Positions 11,101-22,919 are shown, numbered from the stretch's first letter. The stretch is DNA of 64,000 nt from Onthophagus taurus (GCF_036711975.1 NC_091973.1:9672001-9736000); one strand, 5' to 3'. Notes: generated from the letters alone by a model not told the origin. Numbers and translations: made by a program.

Positions 11101-11563
11101 TTATAGCATGACAGAGAAGTTATAATATCTTACGTTCACAGACTCGAAGTTTTTGCAGGGAGGAATTGTGCAAATTTGTATTCCTTTAGGATTTAAGGAA
11201 AGAAGGAAGCGGAAGAGGTGAGAATATTGGGACTTCAGTTGGGATGGTGATGTTTTATGGAGTACATCTTTAGTTCTTATCATTATAACGATATGACGTT
11301 CAACAATATCTCCACAAAAGCAAGGGTAACATGTTTTTGGAATACACTTTGCGCGCCGCAAAAGTTTTAGTATTGTTTGACCGCCTACTGCTAAGTCGAG
11401 GAAATATTTTCCGTTGCTTGACTGTTTTGGTTGTCGTCCTAAAATATATACCATTAGTAGGAATTAATTTCACATCTGTTAGAACAAATACTTTGTAGTT
11501 AGTTCTAGTACGTAGCATTCGGCAAAAATTACTATCGCCCAAAAACAGTAATTTCGTCGACAT
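11101..11563 (-). pseudogene. SGNH-hydrolase-like reading frame in Foldback centre
   Basis: ATG 11563 opens MSTKLLFLGDSNFCRM, matching block I (GDS, nucleophile Ser) of SGNH/GDSL hydrolases. After a frame change between about 11450 and 11420, LDLAVGGQTILKLL gives the block II Gly. IVIMIRTKDVL stands at block III (normally GxND, here RTKD), followed by NPKGIQICTIPPCKNF. The catalytic Asp-His of block V is not evident, so activity is doubtful. A minus-strand frame just upstream (11738-11532) is not recognised. The region may be captured host sequence or a genuine element gene; LINE ORFs and Oskar also carry SGNH domains. Confidence 0.5.
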
Positions 11564-12009
11564 CTTCACTGGTCACTGGTTTTAACAAGAGATAACTAGA
11601 ACAGCTGATCTCTGCAATAGCTGAGGAATCTTTATATATTATAAGTTTACTCCTCACCTTTCGGGCAAAATCTAAAAAATGTGTATGACGCTCTAAAACA
11701 ACACCGAATAAGTCGGCAACTATTTTCCCGGAATGCACTTATAATGCAAAAAATATGGACATATTTTTTCCTTAATACCTGCGCCTTTTGTAACTGCACG
11801 TGGCGGAGTTCTTACCCTTTGCCAGTAACGACTAAAAGCCCATAAAACTACAAAATGCCTTTCTTAACAAAATTTATTTTTTCCATGAAATATTAAGAGT
11901 TTCGCAGTTTTCATAATCTATTAAAATCGCTAAAGGCACCTACTATCTGCTCTACATACGTGTACAATTTAATAACGAAATTGTTTCTCTGAAGCCGTGG
12001 TCGGTGTTT

Positions 12010-14870
12010 GGATGGTCGATTTAAATCGCTAAAGGCATCCTCTAAATCATCCTAAAATTTCGTCAATTTTGGAGGTGCCCAACAGGGTCAAATTCACCCC
12101 CAAAGTCCGCGCCGCGATCTGTACCTATAGTGTCTAATAACACATTTTTTTTCTCGGAAACCGTAATACCTTACGGTGTTTGGATGGTTGATTTCAATCG
12201 CTAAAGGCATCCTCTAAATCATCCTAAAATTTCATCAATTTTGGAGGTGCCCAACGGGGTCAAATTCACCCCCAAAGTCCGCGCCGCGCTGTATACCTAT
12301 AGTGTCTAATAACACATTTTTTTTCTCGGAAACCGTAATACATTACGGTGTTTGGATGGTTGATATCAATTGCTAAAGGCATCCTCTAAATCATCCTAAA
12401 ATTTCGTCAATTTTGGAGGTGCCCAACGGGATCAAATTCACCCCCAAAGTCCGCGCCGCGCTGTATACCTATAGTGTCTAATAACACATTTTTTTTCTCG
12501 GAAACCGTAATACATTACGGTGTTTGGATGGTTGATTTCAATCGCTAAAGGCATCCTCTAAATCATCCTAAAATTTCGTCAATTTTGGAGGTGCCCAACA
12601 GGGTCAAATTCACCCCCAAAGTCCGCGCCGCGATCTGTACCTATAGTGTCTAATAACACATTTTTTTTCTCGGAAACCGTAATACATTACGGTGTTTGGA
12701 TGGTTGATTTCAATCGCTAAAGGCATCCTCTAAATCATCCTAAAATTTCATCAATTTTGGAGGTGCCCAACGGGGTCAAATTCACCCCCAAAGTCCGCGC
12801 CGCACTGTATACCTATAGTGTCTAATAACACATTTTTTTTCTCGGAAACCGTAATACATTACGGTGTTTGGATGGTTGATATCAATTGCTAAAGGCATCC
12901 TCTAAATCATCCTAAAATTTCATCAATTTTGGAGGTGCCCAACGGGGTCAAATTCACCCCCAAAGTCCGCGCCGCGCTGTATACCTATAGTGTCTAATAA
13001 CACATTTTTTTTCTCGGAAACCGTAATACATTACGGTGTTTGGATGGTTGATATCAATTGCTAAAGGCATCCTCTAAATCATCCTAAAATTTCGTCAATT
13101 TTGGAGGTGCCCAACGGGGTCAAATTCACCCCCAAAGTCCGCGCCGCGCTGTATACCTATAGTGTCTAATAACACATTTTTTTTCTCGGAAACCGTAATA
13201 CATTACGGTGTTTGGATGGTTGATATCAATTGCTAAAGGCATCCTCTAAATCATCCTAAAATTTCGTCAATTTTGGAGGTGCCCAACGGGGTCAAATTCA
13301 CCCCCAAAGTCCGCGACGCGCTGTATACCTATAGTGTCTAATAACACATTTTTTTTCTCGGAAACCGTAATACATTACGGTGTTTGGATGGTTGATTTCA
13401 ATCGCTAAAGGCATCCTCTAAATCATCCTAAAATTTTGTCAATTTTGGCGGTGCCCAACGGGGTCAAATTCACCCCCAAAGTCCGCGCCGCGCTGTATAC
13501 CTATAGTGTCTAATAACACATTTTTTTTCTCGGAAACTGTAATACCTTACGGTGTTTGGATGGTTGATTTCAATCGCTAAAGGCATCCTCTAAATCATCC
13601 TAAAATTTCGTCAATTTTGGAGGTGCCCAACGGGGTCAAATTCACCCCCAATGTCCGCGCCGCACTGTGTACCTATAGTGTCTAATAACACATTTTTTTT
13701 CTCGGAAACCGTTATACCTTACGGTGTTTGGATGGTTGATATCAATTGCTAAAGGCATCCTCTAAATCATCCTAAAATTTCGTCAATTTTGGAGGTGCCC
13801 AACGGGGTCAAATTCACCCCCAAAGTCCTCGCCGCGCTGTGTACCTATAGTGTCTAATAACACATTTTTTTTCTCGGAAACCGTTATACCTTACGGTGTT
13901 TGGATGGTTGATTTCAATTGCTAAAGGCATCCTATAAATCATCCTAAAATTTCGTCAATTTTGGAGGTGCCCAACGGGGTCAAATTCACCCCCAAAGTCC
14001 GCGCCGCGCTGTATACCTATAGTGTCTAATAACACATTTTTTTTCTCGGAAACCGTAATACATTACGGTGTTTGGATGGTTGATATCAATCGTTAAAGGC
14101 ATCCTCTAAATCATCCTAAAATTTCGTCAATCTTGGAGGTGCCCAACGGGGTCAAATTCACCCCCAAATTCCGCGCCGCGCTGTATACCTATAGTGTCTA
14201 ATAACACATTTTTTTTCTCGGAAACCGTAATACATTACGGTGTTTGGATGGTTGATATCAATCGTTAAAGGCATCCTCTAAATCATCCTAAAATTTCGTC
14301 AATTTTGGAGGTGCCCAACGGGGTCAAATTCACCCCCAAAGTCCGCGCCGCGCTGTATACCTATAGTGTCTAATAACACATTTTTTTTCTCGGAAACCGT
14401 AATACATTACGGTGTTTGGATGGTTGATATCAATCGTTAAAGGCATCCTCTAAATCATCCTAAAATTTCGTCAATCTTGGAGGTGCCCAACGGGGTCAAA
14501 TTCACCCCCAAATTCCGCGCCGCGCTGTATACCTATAGTGTCTAATAACACATTTTTTTTCTCGGAAACCGTAATACATTACGGTGTTTGGATGGTTGAT
14601 ATCAATCGTTAAAGGCATCCTCTAAATCATCCTAAAATTTCGTCAATTTTGGAGGTGCCCAACGGGGTCAAATTCACCCCCAATGTCCGCGCCGCGCTGT
14701 GTACCTATAGTGTCTAATAACACATTTTTTTTCTCGGAAACCGTTATACCTTACGGTGTTTGGATGGTTGATTTCAATTGCTAAAGGCATCCTCTAAATC
14801 ATCCTAAAATTTCATCAATTTTGAAGGTGCCCAACGGGGTCAAATTCACCCCTAAAGTCCCATCCGCGGT
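12010..14870 (-). repeat. 172-bp tandem array, right arm (about 16 units)
   Basis: Same unit as the left arm but reverse-complemented, so the two arms could fold into a hairpin several kb long. The innermost unit (about 12000-12060) is diverged. Units near 14090, 14260, 14430 and 14600 share the variant ATCAATCGTTAAAGGC and alternate between CAATCTTGG and CAATTTTGG, again a dimeric amplification. Confidence 0.92.
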
Positions 14871-15181
14871 TTATAATACTGATTTTTTTTCTCGAAAACC
14901 GTTAGGGCTTACGGTGTTTTGAAAATTGATAAAAATACTTAGAAGTGTGTTCTATTATGTGGTAGAATTTCGTTTAATTCGAAGGTGCCCATCAGGGCGA
15001 AAACATCCCTTTTTCGGGGGTGAGGGTTGAAAAAATTTTTTTTTACCAAATGGGGGTGGTTAGCTGTTCTTGAGGATAAGAGTGACCTGTGTGTGAAATT
15101 TGGTTACCCAAATCGTATTGGTTACGGAATTATTAATGTTTTAAGTTTATTGCTGGGATTTATGGATAACTTCACACCAGT

Positions 15182-15770
15182 TATTTGTTCAACTCTTGTT
15201 CCGACATTATGACACGAATTTTTTGAGTTGGTGTAAAAAGGATTTTTTTTTAAAGGTATCTCCATCGAAGAGCAGCCTCACTCTCCGTAACGGCAATTTG
15301 GCTTAAGCCGTAGAGTAGTAGGGGTAGGTCGTTGGTTTGTTGTCGAAGGACCATGAACAGATCCGGACTATGCCTGGTTATCTGATGTAGGAAGGTGGTG
15401 AAGTAAAGACGAGTAGATAATTAATTCATACTAAATTTTATTATAAAAATTTTCAGTTTATATACAAAACCTTAAAACTACAATGTACGATTGATTCCAA
15501 AACAATCGTGTCTTATTTACAAAAATTAAATTATCAATAATTATTTTGCGTCCTCAATTCTTGTTTGAGCACTGCCGATATCGATCCTTAATCGGCAATT
15601 GATCGATGGAGCTGCTGAGTTGCAGCGCTTCGTCAGGTGTTGTTGCGACCGGTAACTGGGTCGGTTCGAACCTTGCGTTATCACTTTTAATTTATTTCCT
15701 AATTTGTTTCTAATATTAAAAAAAATCTTTTTTGTTTAATTAAGATTAAACAATTATCAAGTTTTAACTT
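15182..15770 (-). other. BEL-1 gag start, leader and probable 5' LTR
   Basis: On the minus strand ATG 15207 begins MSEQELNKY, continued beyond the Foldback at 8646. Upstream, a possible primer-binding site TGGTCCTTCGAC lies near 15350. Further up are a polyadenylation-like AATAAAATTTAG and a TATATAAAC box near 15460-15470, consistent with an LTR. The exact LTR ends were not determined, and no matching 3' LTR is seen in the window. Confidence 0.55.
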
Positions 15771-15777
15771 ACCTCGT

Positions 15778-17105
15778 ATGATATTATCGGATTCTTATAA
15801 CACTTGCCAACTTCATTTATTCTGCGATGCTTCTACTATTGGTTATGCTACAGTTGCTTATATACGGTGTGAACATTTTGATCAGTCCATCAAGACCTAC
15901 TTCATTGGTGGAAAGTTTCGTGTTGCACCATTAAAAACCATTTCCATTCCAAGACTGGAATTATGTGGAGCTACACTTTTCGTCGACTTTGTCTCAACAA
16001 TAAAGGATGCCCTTTCATCAGGAATTAAGTTTGAATCAATTACTGTATGGTCTGATTCCAAAGTCATTCTTCGTTGGATTGATTCCATTCCTGGAAATTG
16101 GAAAATATTCATCGCCAATAGAGTTTCACATATTCAAGACGTGTTACCCGCAGAATCTTGGAGATATGTTCCATCTAATGAAAACCCAGCTGATTGTGCT
16201 TCACGGGGTCTTTATCACTATCAACTTATTTCCACATTTTTGATATTTTGCTTACCAAATTTTCCTCATTATCAAAAATAAAACGAATCGTATCTTATGT
16301 CCTTCGCTTCATTCAAAGAACCCAGAAGAAAAAACGATTTTATTCTTCTGTTGTATCTTCTTTCGAATTACAAGAGTCTCTTCATTTATTAGTAAAGCAC
16401 GTCCAATCACAGCACTTTTCTGAAGTCCTTTGCTTTCTCACCAAAAACCAATTACTACCAAAACCAATCAGTAAACTAGCTCCTTTCTTAGATCGAGATG
16501 GGTTACTCAGGGTGGGTGGTCGGTTACATAATGCGGATGTGCCATTTGATCAAAAACATCAAGTGTTACTACCAAAAGTGTCGCGTTTAACTCATCTTAT
16601 AATAGAAGAAACTCACCGTAAATTTTTGCATCCTGGACTTCGTACGTTTTCAGCAATATTGGCTCAACAGTACTGGATTGTGCCTCCTCGAAGTGCCATC
16701 TACCATGTTTTATCAAGATGTATCAAATGCTTCCGTGCCAAACCCAGATCGTATACACCATTCATGGCTGACCTTCCAAAGTTCCGAGTGACTGAACTCA
16801 AAGCATTTAATGTTGTTGGAATAGACTTCGCTTTCCCAATTCTCACCATCATGACAAGAGCCCGGATCCCAGTCTATTTATCTACAGCTTCATTTATTGC
16901 TGCCCTCCGAAGATTTCTTTCCCGTCGAGGTCAATGTTCGATGTTATTCTCCGATCAGGGAACGAATTTTGTTGGTGCTAGCCGCAAACTCCAAGAATTG
17001 GCAGATGTTAGTGAAACCACTTTGGGTATTCATTGGAAATTCAATCCATCAGGTGGGCGCCATTTTAACGGATTGGCTGAGGCTGGAATTAAGTCCATTA
17101 AGACA
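15778..17105 (+). pseudogene. BEL-2 pol fragment: RNase H and integrase
   Basis: Opposite in strand to BEL-1. RNase H blocks: LHLFCDASTIGYATVAY, FRVAPLKTISIPRLELCG and TVWSDSKVILRWI. They are followed by YVPSNENPADCASRG. A frameshift near 16250 leads into the integrase: LLRVGGRLHNADVPF, then the zinc-binding CIKCFRAKPR. A deletion follows VVGIDFAFP. The core then resumes at SFIAALRRF, LFSDQGTNFVGA and GLAEAGIKSIKTHLTRV. The frame ends abruptly at 17105 against R1-like sequence on the other strand. Confidence 0.88.
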
Positions 17106-17109
17106 CATC

Positions 17110-17509
17110 TTACAAGAGTGCCGGATCTCTAGCGAGAATCTTGTGAATTCTTGCACTGCTGGGCGTGTCTTTCACTACCTCACAGAACCTCCTCCAAGAC
17201 TCTCTTTTTGCCTTACGTATATTTTTAGTGTAATTCGTTAGAGCTTGTTTATATTTCTCCGATTTACCTAATGTCTTGGTCCGGTTAAAAAGCCTCCGCA
17301 TCTCTTGTCTTTCGGAGCTAAGAGATTCGATACACCAGAGTGTGCCCCGATTATTACTTTTCACCATCAGTGGACTGCTACTAACGAATTGCCACAGAGA
17401 TCTACTCCATTGCTATTTCAATTTGATCACACGGTAGCGATGACACTAGTTAGGTTATCTGCAAGGCAACTCTTAAACAGGTCCCAAGTTAGTGCTACGG
17501 GGATTACGG
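17110..17509 (-). pseudogene. R1-like LINE ORF2, linker between endonuclease and RT
   Basis: Reading down from the TA at 17510 gives Y-RNPRSTN, an extra T, then WDLFKSCLADNL. Later come SERQEMRRLFNRTKTLGKS and NIRKAKRESWRRFCEVV, ending KILARDPA at the BEL-2 junction. This is the standard sequence between the endonuclease SDH block and the RT of R1-type LINEs. It directly continues the endonuclease fragment at 5137-5485, now 12 kb away. Confidence 0.78.
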
Positions 17510-17511
17510 TA

Positions 17512-19099
17512 CAGTTCCGTTCAGATATAATGCGAAAAGAGCCGCTCGTAGAGGTATAAAATTGTGCTAGAAATGACCTACGTTCACGAAGCATTCAATC
17601 CAGGTTTTACCTGCTCTGTAGTGTTGTAAAAGTTCCGAACAGGCAAGCGGGGTAATGTGATTTATGGCCAAGATGACTGAATCACAAAGAAAAATTAAGA
17701 AAATAAATAGGTATAAGCAATCCATTTACTTTACACAATTCCTGTAGTAAAGGAAAATAATTACTAATAAGTACTGTATTACTTTGGTAATAAAATGGAA
17801 CGATAAGTCGAACCTCAAAAGAAATGAAAAGTATATATTGATAATAAGTTATGTATAAACTATATATTGCAATATATCGCAAACCATTTTAGTATAATAA
17901 AATCAAAAATCAATATAATGAAATATAAAACTCCTATATAACAAAAAATATAATATATTATTATACATACAAAATATAATAAATATTATAATAATCTAAT
18001 TGTAGTATTTTGTATAATACCCATTATTCTCTATGCAACATTGCAATCTGGTGGACATCGAATTTACTACTCTTTCGCATACATCCTTGCCGGGAAACAA
18101 TTCCCACACAACTGTAATGTTGCGGCGCAGATTATCCACGTTGCGAATCGGAAAGTTGGCATTTTTATTGAACTGTTTTTCCACCAAAGTCCATAGATTT
18201 TCGATTGGGTTAAGATCAGGTGACCGTGCTGGCCAGGGTATTCGCCTAACCTCATTATGATCGTCAAACCAATCATGTACAATTCTTGAAGAATGCATGG
18301 GTGAATTGTCTTGGACAATCGTGATAATCTCTTCTGGATACAAGGTTCTTACTGATGGTATCAAAACATCCTCCAGCACTCGAATGTATTTAATCGAATT
18401 AAATCCTTGATAATTGTGGACGTTGTAAATGGATTGGCGGTGACGTATTCAGCAATTCCCCTTCGTTGAGCATTATTAAGAATAAGCCTTCGGCCTGATC
18501 TAGATGTTGTAAGGCCAACTTTCCCGTTTTCTTCAAATCTTACTGATAAGCCTACACGTTCGGCAATTTCCTGTTTATCTATTCCTTCTTGATGAAGTGC
18601 AATAATTGCTCGCCTCGTAGTCAAACCTGATTCTCGTTGACCAGGAACACGAGGCATGTTGCATTTAAGAAAACGGACAAATTTGAATGCACGTAATTGT
18701 GATGTTGAATAATTGTATTTAAAATTTGAAGGAGAGTTTCATAAAGCTTTATTTATAAGTTTTATATTATATTAATTATATTACTGAGATTTTTATCTGA
18801 CGTTTTATTTATAGAAATACTCTAAAATCATTTATTAGAGGAACATATAAAAAATCGTGTATTTGTTGTTCTTAAAAATATCAAAAAAGATTTAAAATAA
18901 AATAAAATTAACACATTTAAGAAAAGGGTGATCTATTCTTCGGCCCACTTCAAACTGGGACGGTTTTACCTGGGTTAAGGAAGAGGGTAGTCTCAGAAAT
19001 CGAATTGAATAGAGACAAAAGATGTCTCCGTCTTCTTCCAGTACCAGCGTCATGTCGGAACTAACAGCGGACGATTCGCATTAAATCTGAACAGAGCTG
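17512..19099 (-). mobile_element. Tc1-like element, copy 2 (1588 bp, internally deleted)
   Basis: Same TIRs as copy 1 (CAGTTCCGTTCAGATATAAT on the left, ...GAACAGAGCTG on the right), with TA on both sides (17510-17511, 19100-19101). Colinear with copy 1 except for three internal deletions totalling about 1 kb. Probably non-autonomous but mobilisable, as both termini are kept. Confidence 0.88.
17996..18657 (-). pseudogene. Tc1-like transposase of copy 2, deleted
   Basis: Begins MPRVPGQRESGLTTRR at 18657. At GLSV it jumps straight to RFEENGKV: the intron and the residues SQVYRWIGK of copy 1 are gone, leaving GTAAG of the donor in the exon. A second deletion joins PFTTSTIIK to the region before VLEDVLIPSVRT. 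It removes about 345 bp including the first catalytic Asp (FTDEK). VQDNSPMH and SPDLNPIENLW remain. Cannot encode an active enzyme. Confidence 0.85.
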
Positions 19100-19101
19100 T
19101 A

Positions 19102-20039
19102 CATCATCACCTCCACCATTCAATCCGTCTACCGAAGTTAATGAAATATGGAGTAAGACCAGTAGCTTCATGTCTAGCTGTACGAATTGCACACGCAACC
19201 TTTGGTAAATATAAATTCCAATTTTTATGATTTTCCTCTACATAAGCTGATAACATCGTTTTCAGAACACGATGGACTCGTTCAACAGCGTTTGCTTGAG
19301 GATGATAAAGAGCAATATAAGACAATTTCACCGAATAACGATTTGCCAAATCACGAAATTCCCTACTATCAAATGTTTTCCGTTATCACAAACCAACACA
19401 CGTGGAACATCAAAAAGTAAATACACATGATCTTCTAAAATTTTCGCTACATTCACTGCCGTTGCAGTCCTTAAAGGAAAAAATAAACAAAATTTACTAA
19501 AATAATCAACAACACTAAGAATATACATGTAACCGCGATTAGTTGTAGGTAACGGACCCACCAAATCGACACATATTGTTTCCCATGGTTTTGAAACATT
19601 CGGTCTCCCAAGAAGATGACCAGCACGAGATTTCTGTTCCGGTTTCGCAGCAATACATATTTTACAATGTCGTACGCATTTCGCAATATCTTGCTTCATT
19701 GTAGGCCAATAATATTTTTCTGCCACTCTATACATTGTTACTCCACCGTGACCTGCAGTAGGTGTATCATGATTATCGTGAATAACCGCTTTCCTAGTGT
19801 CTTTTGGTACTACTTGTTTCCACTCTGATCCTGTATCATCAAGATTAATATAACGTTTTCCGACATATTTATACAATTTATTATCTTCTAACCGCCACAA
19901 AGGCGTATACAAAAGCGGCACATATTTATACATCCGTTCGTACTTCCACGATATCCGGTACAGTACGAGATAAAGCATCGCGAACCAAGTGATCCCTACC
20001 TTTTCGATGAACAACTTCAAAATAAAATTGTTGTAATCC
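19102..20039 (-). pseudogene. Gypsy-A pol: RNase H end and integrase
   Basis: From 20039 downward: the RNase H C-terminus LQQFYFEVVHRKGRDHLVRD-ALSR, then the HHCC zinc domain (HDNHDTPTAGHGG ... HCKICIAAK). The DDE core follows with ICVDLVGPLPTTNRGY and VLVCDNGKH, and HPQANAVERVHR nearby holding the third acidic residue. Several frameshifts occur. It ends PYFINFGRR and, one frame on, NGGGDDV at the TA beside Tc1-like copy 2. The missing tail sits at 2439-2557. Confidence 0.88.
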
Positions 20040-20051
20040 AACACTCCACCT

Positions 20052-21745
20052 CTAAAGGATACACTACACCTCTGGATGTCTAAAGTCCTCCAGGTGACCC
20101 TAGATACCATTTGCGCTTGATGTAAGGGAGAGAACTTCTCAATAAACCCGCGAAAGACTGTTGTGCCCTTCACCAGGAAACGAAAGTTGGATGGACTAAT
20201 CCGCCCAACTATCCAAGGTGAAGAAATTCCTTTCTCAAAGGAAGTCAAATATCTAGGAGTAATCCTAGACAAAACCCTGTCATGAAATGGACATTTGCAA
20301 GGAGTTTTGCAAAAAGCTAGACTATCCTTGTGGACTTGTCGCAGTCTTTGTGGAAAAAATTGGGGTCTTACCCCTGAAAAACTGTACTGGCTCTATGTGA
20401 CTGTGGTTAGACCTATGATCACATACGGAGCAGCAGCCTGGAAAGTCCGCCAGACTTCAGTTATCAGTAAACTTTCACGAATTGAACGAGTAGCTGGATT
20501 GGCAATCTCTGGTGCGATAGGCACAACGCCAACTCTAGCAATGGAGGTTCTGCTTGGCCTATCTCCTCTGCATTTGCATATAGAGAAAGTGGCTAGAACA
20601 ACCATTTACAGATTTAAGCAATATGCTCAAAACTGTTCCGACATGTCCTACCAATGGGCTGCGGAAGACATTATAAGCACTGATACTGTGCTATCAATGC
20701 CGTCAGATTTGGCGGTATCACTATCAGTGATTAATACTCGATACCAGATTGTACTGCCTGAGCGGCAGTCCTGGATCGAAAATGAAAATTCTCTGGTTCA
20801 GGCAGACATTTGCTTGTACACAGATGGATCAAAAACGCCTGAAGGGGTAGGAGCAGGAGTATACTGCCAGACACCTCGAATTAAGCAAGCTTACAGCCTA
20901 GGTACGTACTGTACTGTATTCCAGGCGGAAGTATTTGCTATTGACATGGGTGCTAAAATCCTTCTTGAAAGAGGGGTGAAGAACATGACAGTACGAATTT
21001 TCTCAGACAGTCAAGCCGCTCTCCAGGCGCTGCAAGCCGTGAAAACGGTGTCGGCTCTGGTTAATGATTGTAAGAGAACATTAAACACACTGAGTTGTGA
21101 TAACAGAGTCTCTCTGATCTGGGTCCCGGGTCACTCTGGGTTTGCTGGCAATGAAGCGGCAGATAAGCTAGCACGAGATGGCAGCGCTGCAGCGTTTGTG
21201 GGGCCGGAACCAGCAGTTGGTGTATCATTTGCGATGGCCAAATATAGGATTGGACTGTGGGCTGAAGAGAGACTTCGCCTACTGTGGACCAGTTCTCCTG
21301 GAATGAGACATGGTAAGGTGTTTATTAACATCGCCACTGTCAAACCCGGGAATATTTTAGGACTTGCCCATAGTAGCATAAAAGTTCTAATGGGTGTTTT
21401 TACTGGGCACTGCCGATTAAAAGCACACCTCTACTTGTTGGGTTTAGCCGACGATGTTGAATGCCGACTATGTGCGGAGGAAGCAGACACGGTTGAGCAT
21501 GTTTTATGCCACTGCCCTGCCGTTAACCGTATCAGATTCTCGATTTTTGGGTCGCAATTTATCTCCTGAAGGGACTTTCGAATGACCTTTCGCCGAGCAA
21601 GGTATTAATGTTCGTTAAGAGCATTGGACTGCACGGTGAAATTTGATAACGATATCTATCGGGGTACAATAGATCCTTAGGGTCGCGGTGCAAGGTTGGT
21701 TGGTCCGCCTACCCGATATGTAGTCGATTCAATGTAATGTAATGT
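20052..21745 (+). mobile_element. 5'-truncated LINE inserted in Gypsy-A
   Basis: Flanked by the 12-bp target duplication aacactccacct (20040-20051 and 21746-21757). Its 3' end is a short (AATGT)n tail. Removing it rejoins the Gypsy-A RNase H frame (RLVRWSV | LQQFYFEV). The 5' end is truncated inside the RT thumb, as is usual for LINE copies. Confidence 0.9.
20100..21569 (+). pseudogene. LINE ORF2 C-terminal part: RT thumb, RNase H, CCHC finger
   Basis: The frame gives INPRKTVVVPFTRKRKLDG and VKYLGVILDKTLS, the end of the RT. One stop near 20281 precedes an open frame of 424 codons (20295-21569). RNase H is complete: YTDGSKTPEGVGAG, FQAEVFAI, FSDSQAALQAL, WVPGHSGFAGNEAADKLA. A CRLCAEEADTVEHVLCHCP finger ends the protein. 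RNase H plus a terminal CCHC points to the I/R1/LOA group. The long frame suggests a fairly young insertion. Confidence 0.88.
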
Positions 21746-21757
21746 AACACTCCACCT

Positions 21758-22918
21758 CACCAAACGACCAGAAGGATCTTTAAGCTTATTTAACCATTTC
21801 AAGGAGTAGTGGTCTGTGATGACTCGAAAATGAGTTCCTTCTATACAAGGCCGAAATTTCTCCACAGCAAATACCACAGTCAAACACTCTTTTTCTGTCG
21901 TTGAGTATAACCGTTCTGTCCTCGACAATGACCTATTAATATAAGCTATAACACGATCACCATCAGGATAGTTTTGCGTCAAAACAGCGCCCAAACCATA
22001 ATTACTCGCATCAGTCTGTACGTCAAATGATTTCTCGAAGTTCGGGCATGTGAGAATTAGAGCCGAAACTAAACATGTTTTTATTCATTCTAGAGCACGA
22101 GCACATTCCTGGTGCGATAATCGTGGAAACATCAGGTATGAATCTTCTATACTACGACACCATCCCAAGAATCGTTCGCACTTCTCTCACACAAGTGGGT
22201 GTTGGAATTCTTATTATGGACATGACCTTTTCTGGTCCACCGCTAGACCTCTTTGATTTATAATATAACCTAAATATCGCAATTCTGAACGACAAAATTG
22301 GCATTTCGCTCGGCTAACCGGCTAACCGTCAAACCAGCTCCCCTTAAACGCTCTAACACTTCACGTAATACCTCTAAATGTTTCTAAAAATCGTTAGCAA
22401 TAATTGTGATATCATCAAGATATACAAATACGTAAAGTTCTAAATCAATACCGAGACTCTATCGATAAGCCTTTGCCAAGTCGCAGGTGCGTTGTGTAAA
22501 CCAAAAGGCATACGACGAAATTGGAACAATCCTCTTCCAGGAACTACGAAAGCTGTAATAGGACGGGATTTTTCTTCTATAGGTACTTGCCAATACGCAC
22601 TTTTAATATCCAATGAGGACAAGTAACGAGCATCTCTAAGCTTATCTAATGTGGAAGTTACAAAAGGTAAAGTATATGCATCCCGCTCAGTCGCTTTATT
22701 CCTATAATCGACACAAAATCTGTAGGTTTTATCCTTTTTAGGTACCATGACGATAGGAGAAGCCCATGGTGATGACGAACGTTCTACAATACCATTCTTT
22801 AACATTTCATCAAGTTCTTCGTTGACGAATTTTAATAAAGCCGGCGAAATAGGGTAATGTCGTTGCTTTATTGGCTCAGCAGTAGTACGAATAACATGTT
22901 CCACTAAATTAGTACAAC
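21758..22918 (-). pseudogene. Gypsy-A pol: reverse transcriptase and RNase H
   Basis: RT begins with LVEHVIRTTAEPIKQRHYP. It continues through SPWASPIVMVPKKD, FCVDYRN, SSLDIKSAYWQVPIEE and RRMPFGLHNAPATWQ. After a frameshift near 22440 the active site ELYVFVYLDDI appears. RNase H shows DASNYGLGAVLTQ, YINRSLSRTERLYSTTEKE and ITDHYSLKWL. The upper end is cut off at about 22918 against PLE-A. Intact catalytic motifs but several frame breaks, so inactive. Confidence 0.9.
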
Positions 22919-22919
22919 C

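Larger units (their letters stand above)
8647..15181. mobile_element. Foldback element, 6535 bp, with 9-bp target duplication
   Basis: The ends are inverted: ACTGGTGTGAAGTTATCC at 8647 and its exact complement ending at 15181. Both are flanked by TATTTGTTC (8638-8646 and 15182-15190). Removing the element plus one TSD restores the BEL-1 gag start MSEQELNKYAMRQQEF, which proves the boundaries. Each arm has an outer segment of about 330 bp, including a diverged monomer, and then a 172-bp tandem array. The arms are unequal (about 2.1 and 3.2 kb) and enclose about 1.24 kb of unique DNA. A 9-bp TSD and repeat-built arms match Drosophila FB-type (MuDR-related) elements; no transposase is present, so it would depend on another copy. 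Confidence 0.92.

Noticed and set aside
8981..14870. Regular repeats that might suggest a CRISPR array
   Set aside because: The 172-bp units are head-to-tail without unique spacers, in two opposed arms of a eukaryotic transposon.
2560..19099. Inversion between the two Tc1-like copies as the explanation for the exchanged flanks
   Set aside because: The copies are in the same orientation, and an inversion would put the R1 and Gypsy halves in opposite orientations; all read on the minus strand.
20295..21569. Long 424-codon frame as a host RNase H gene
   Set aside because: RT thumb upstream, CCHC tail, (AATGT)n 3' end and a 12-bp target duplication show that it is a LINE.
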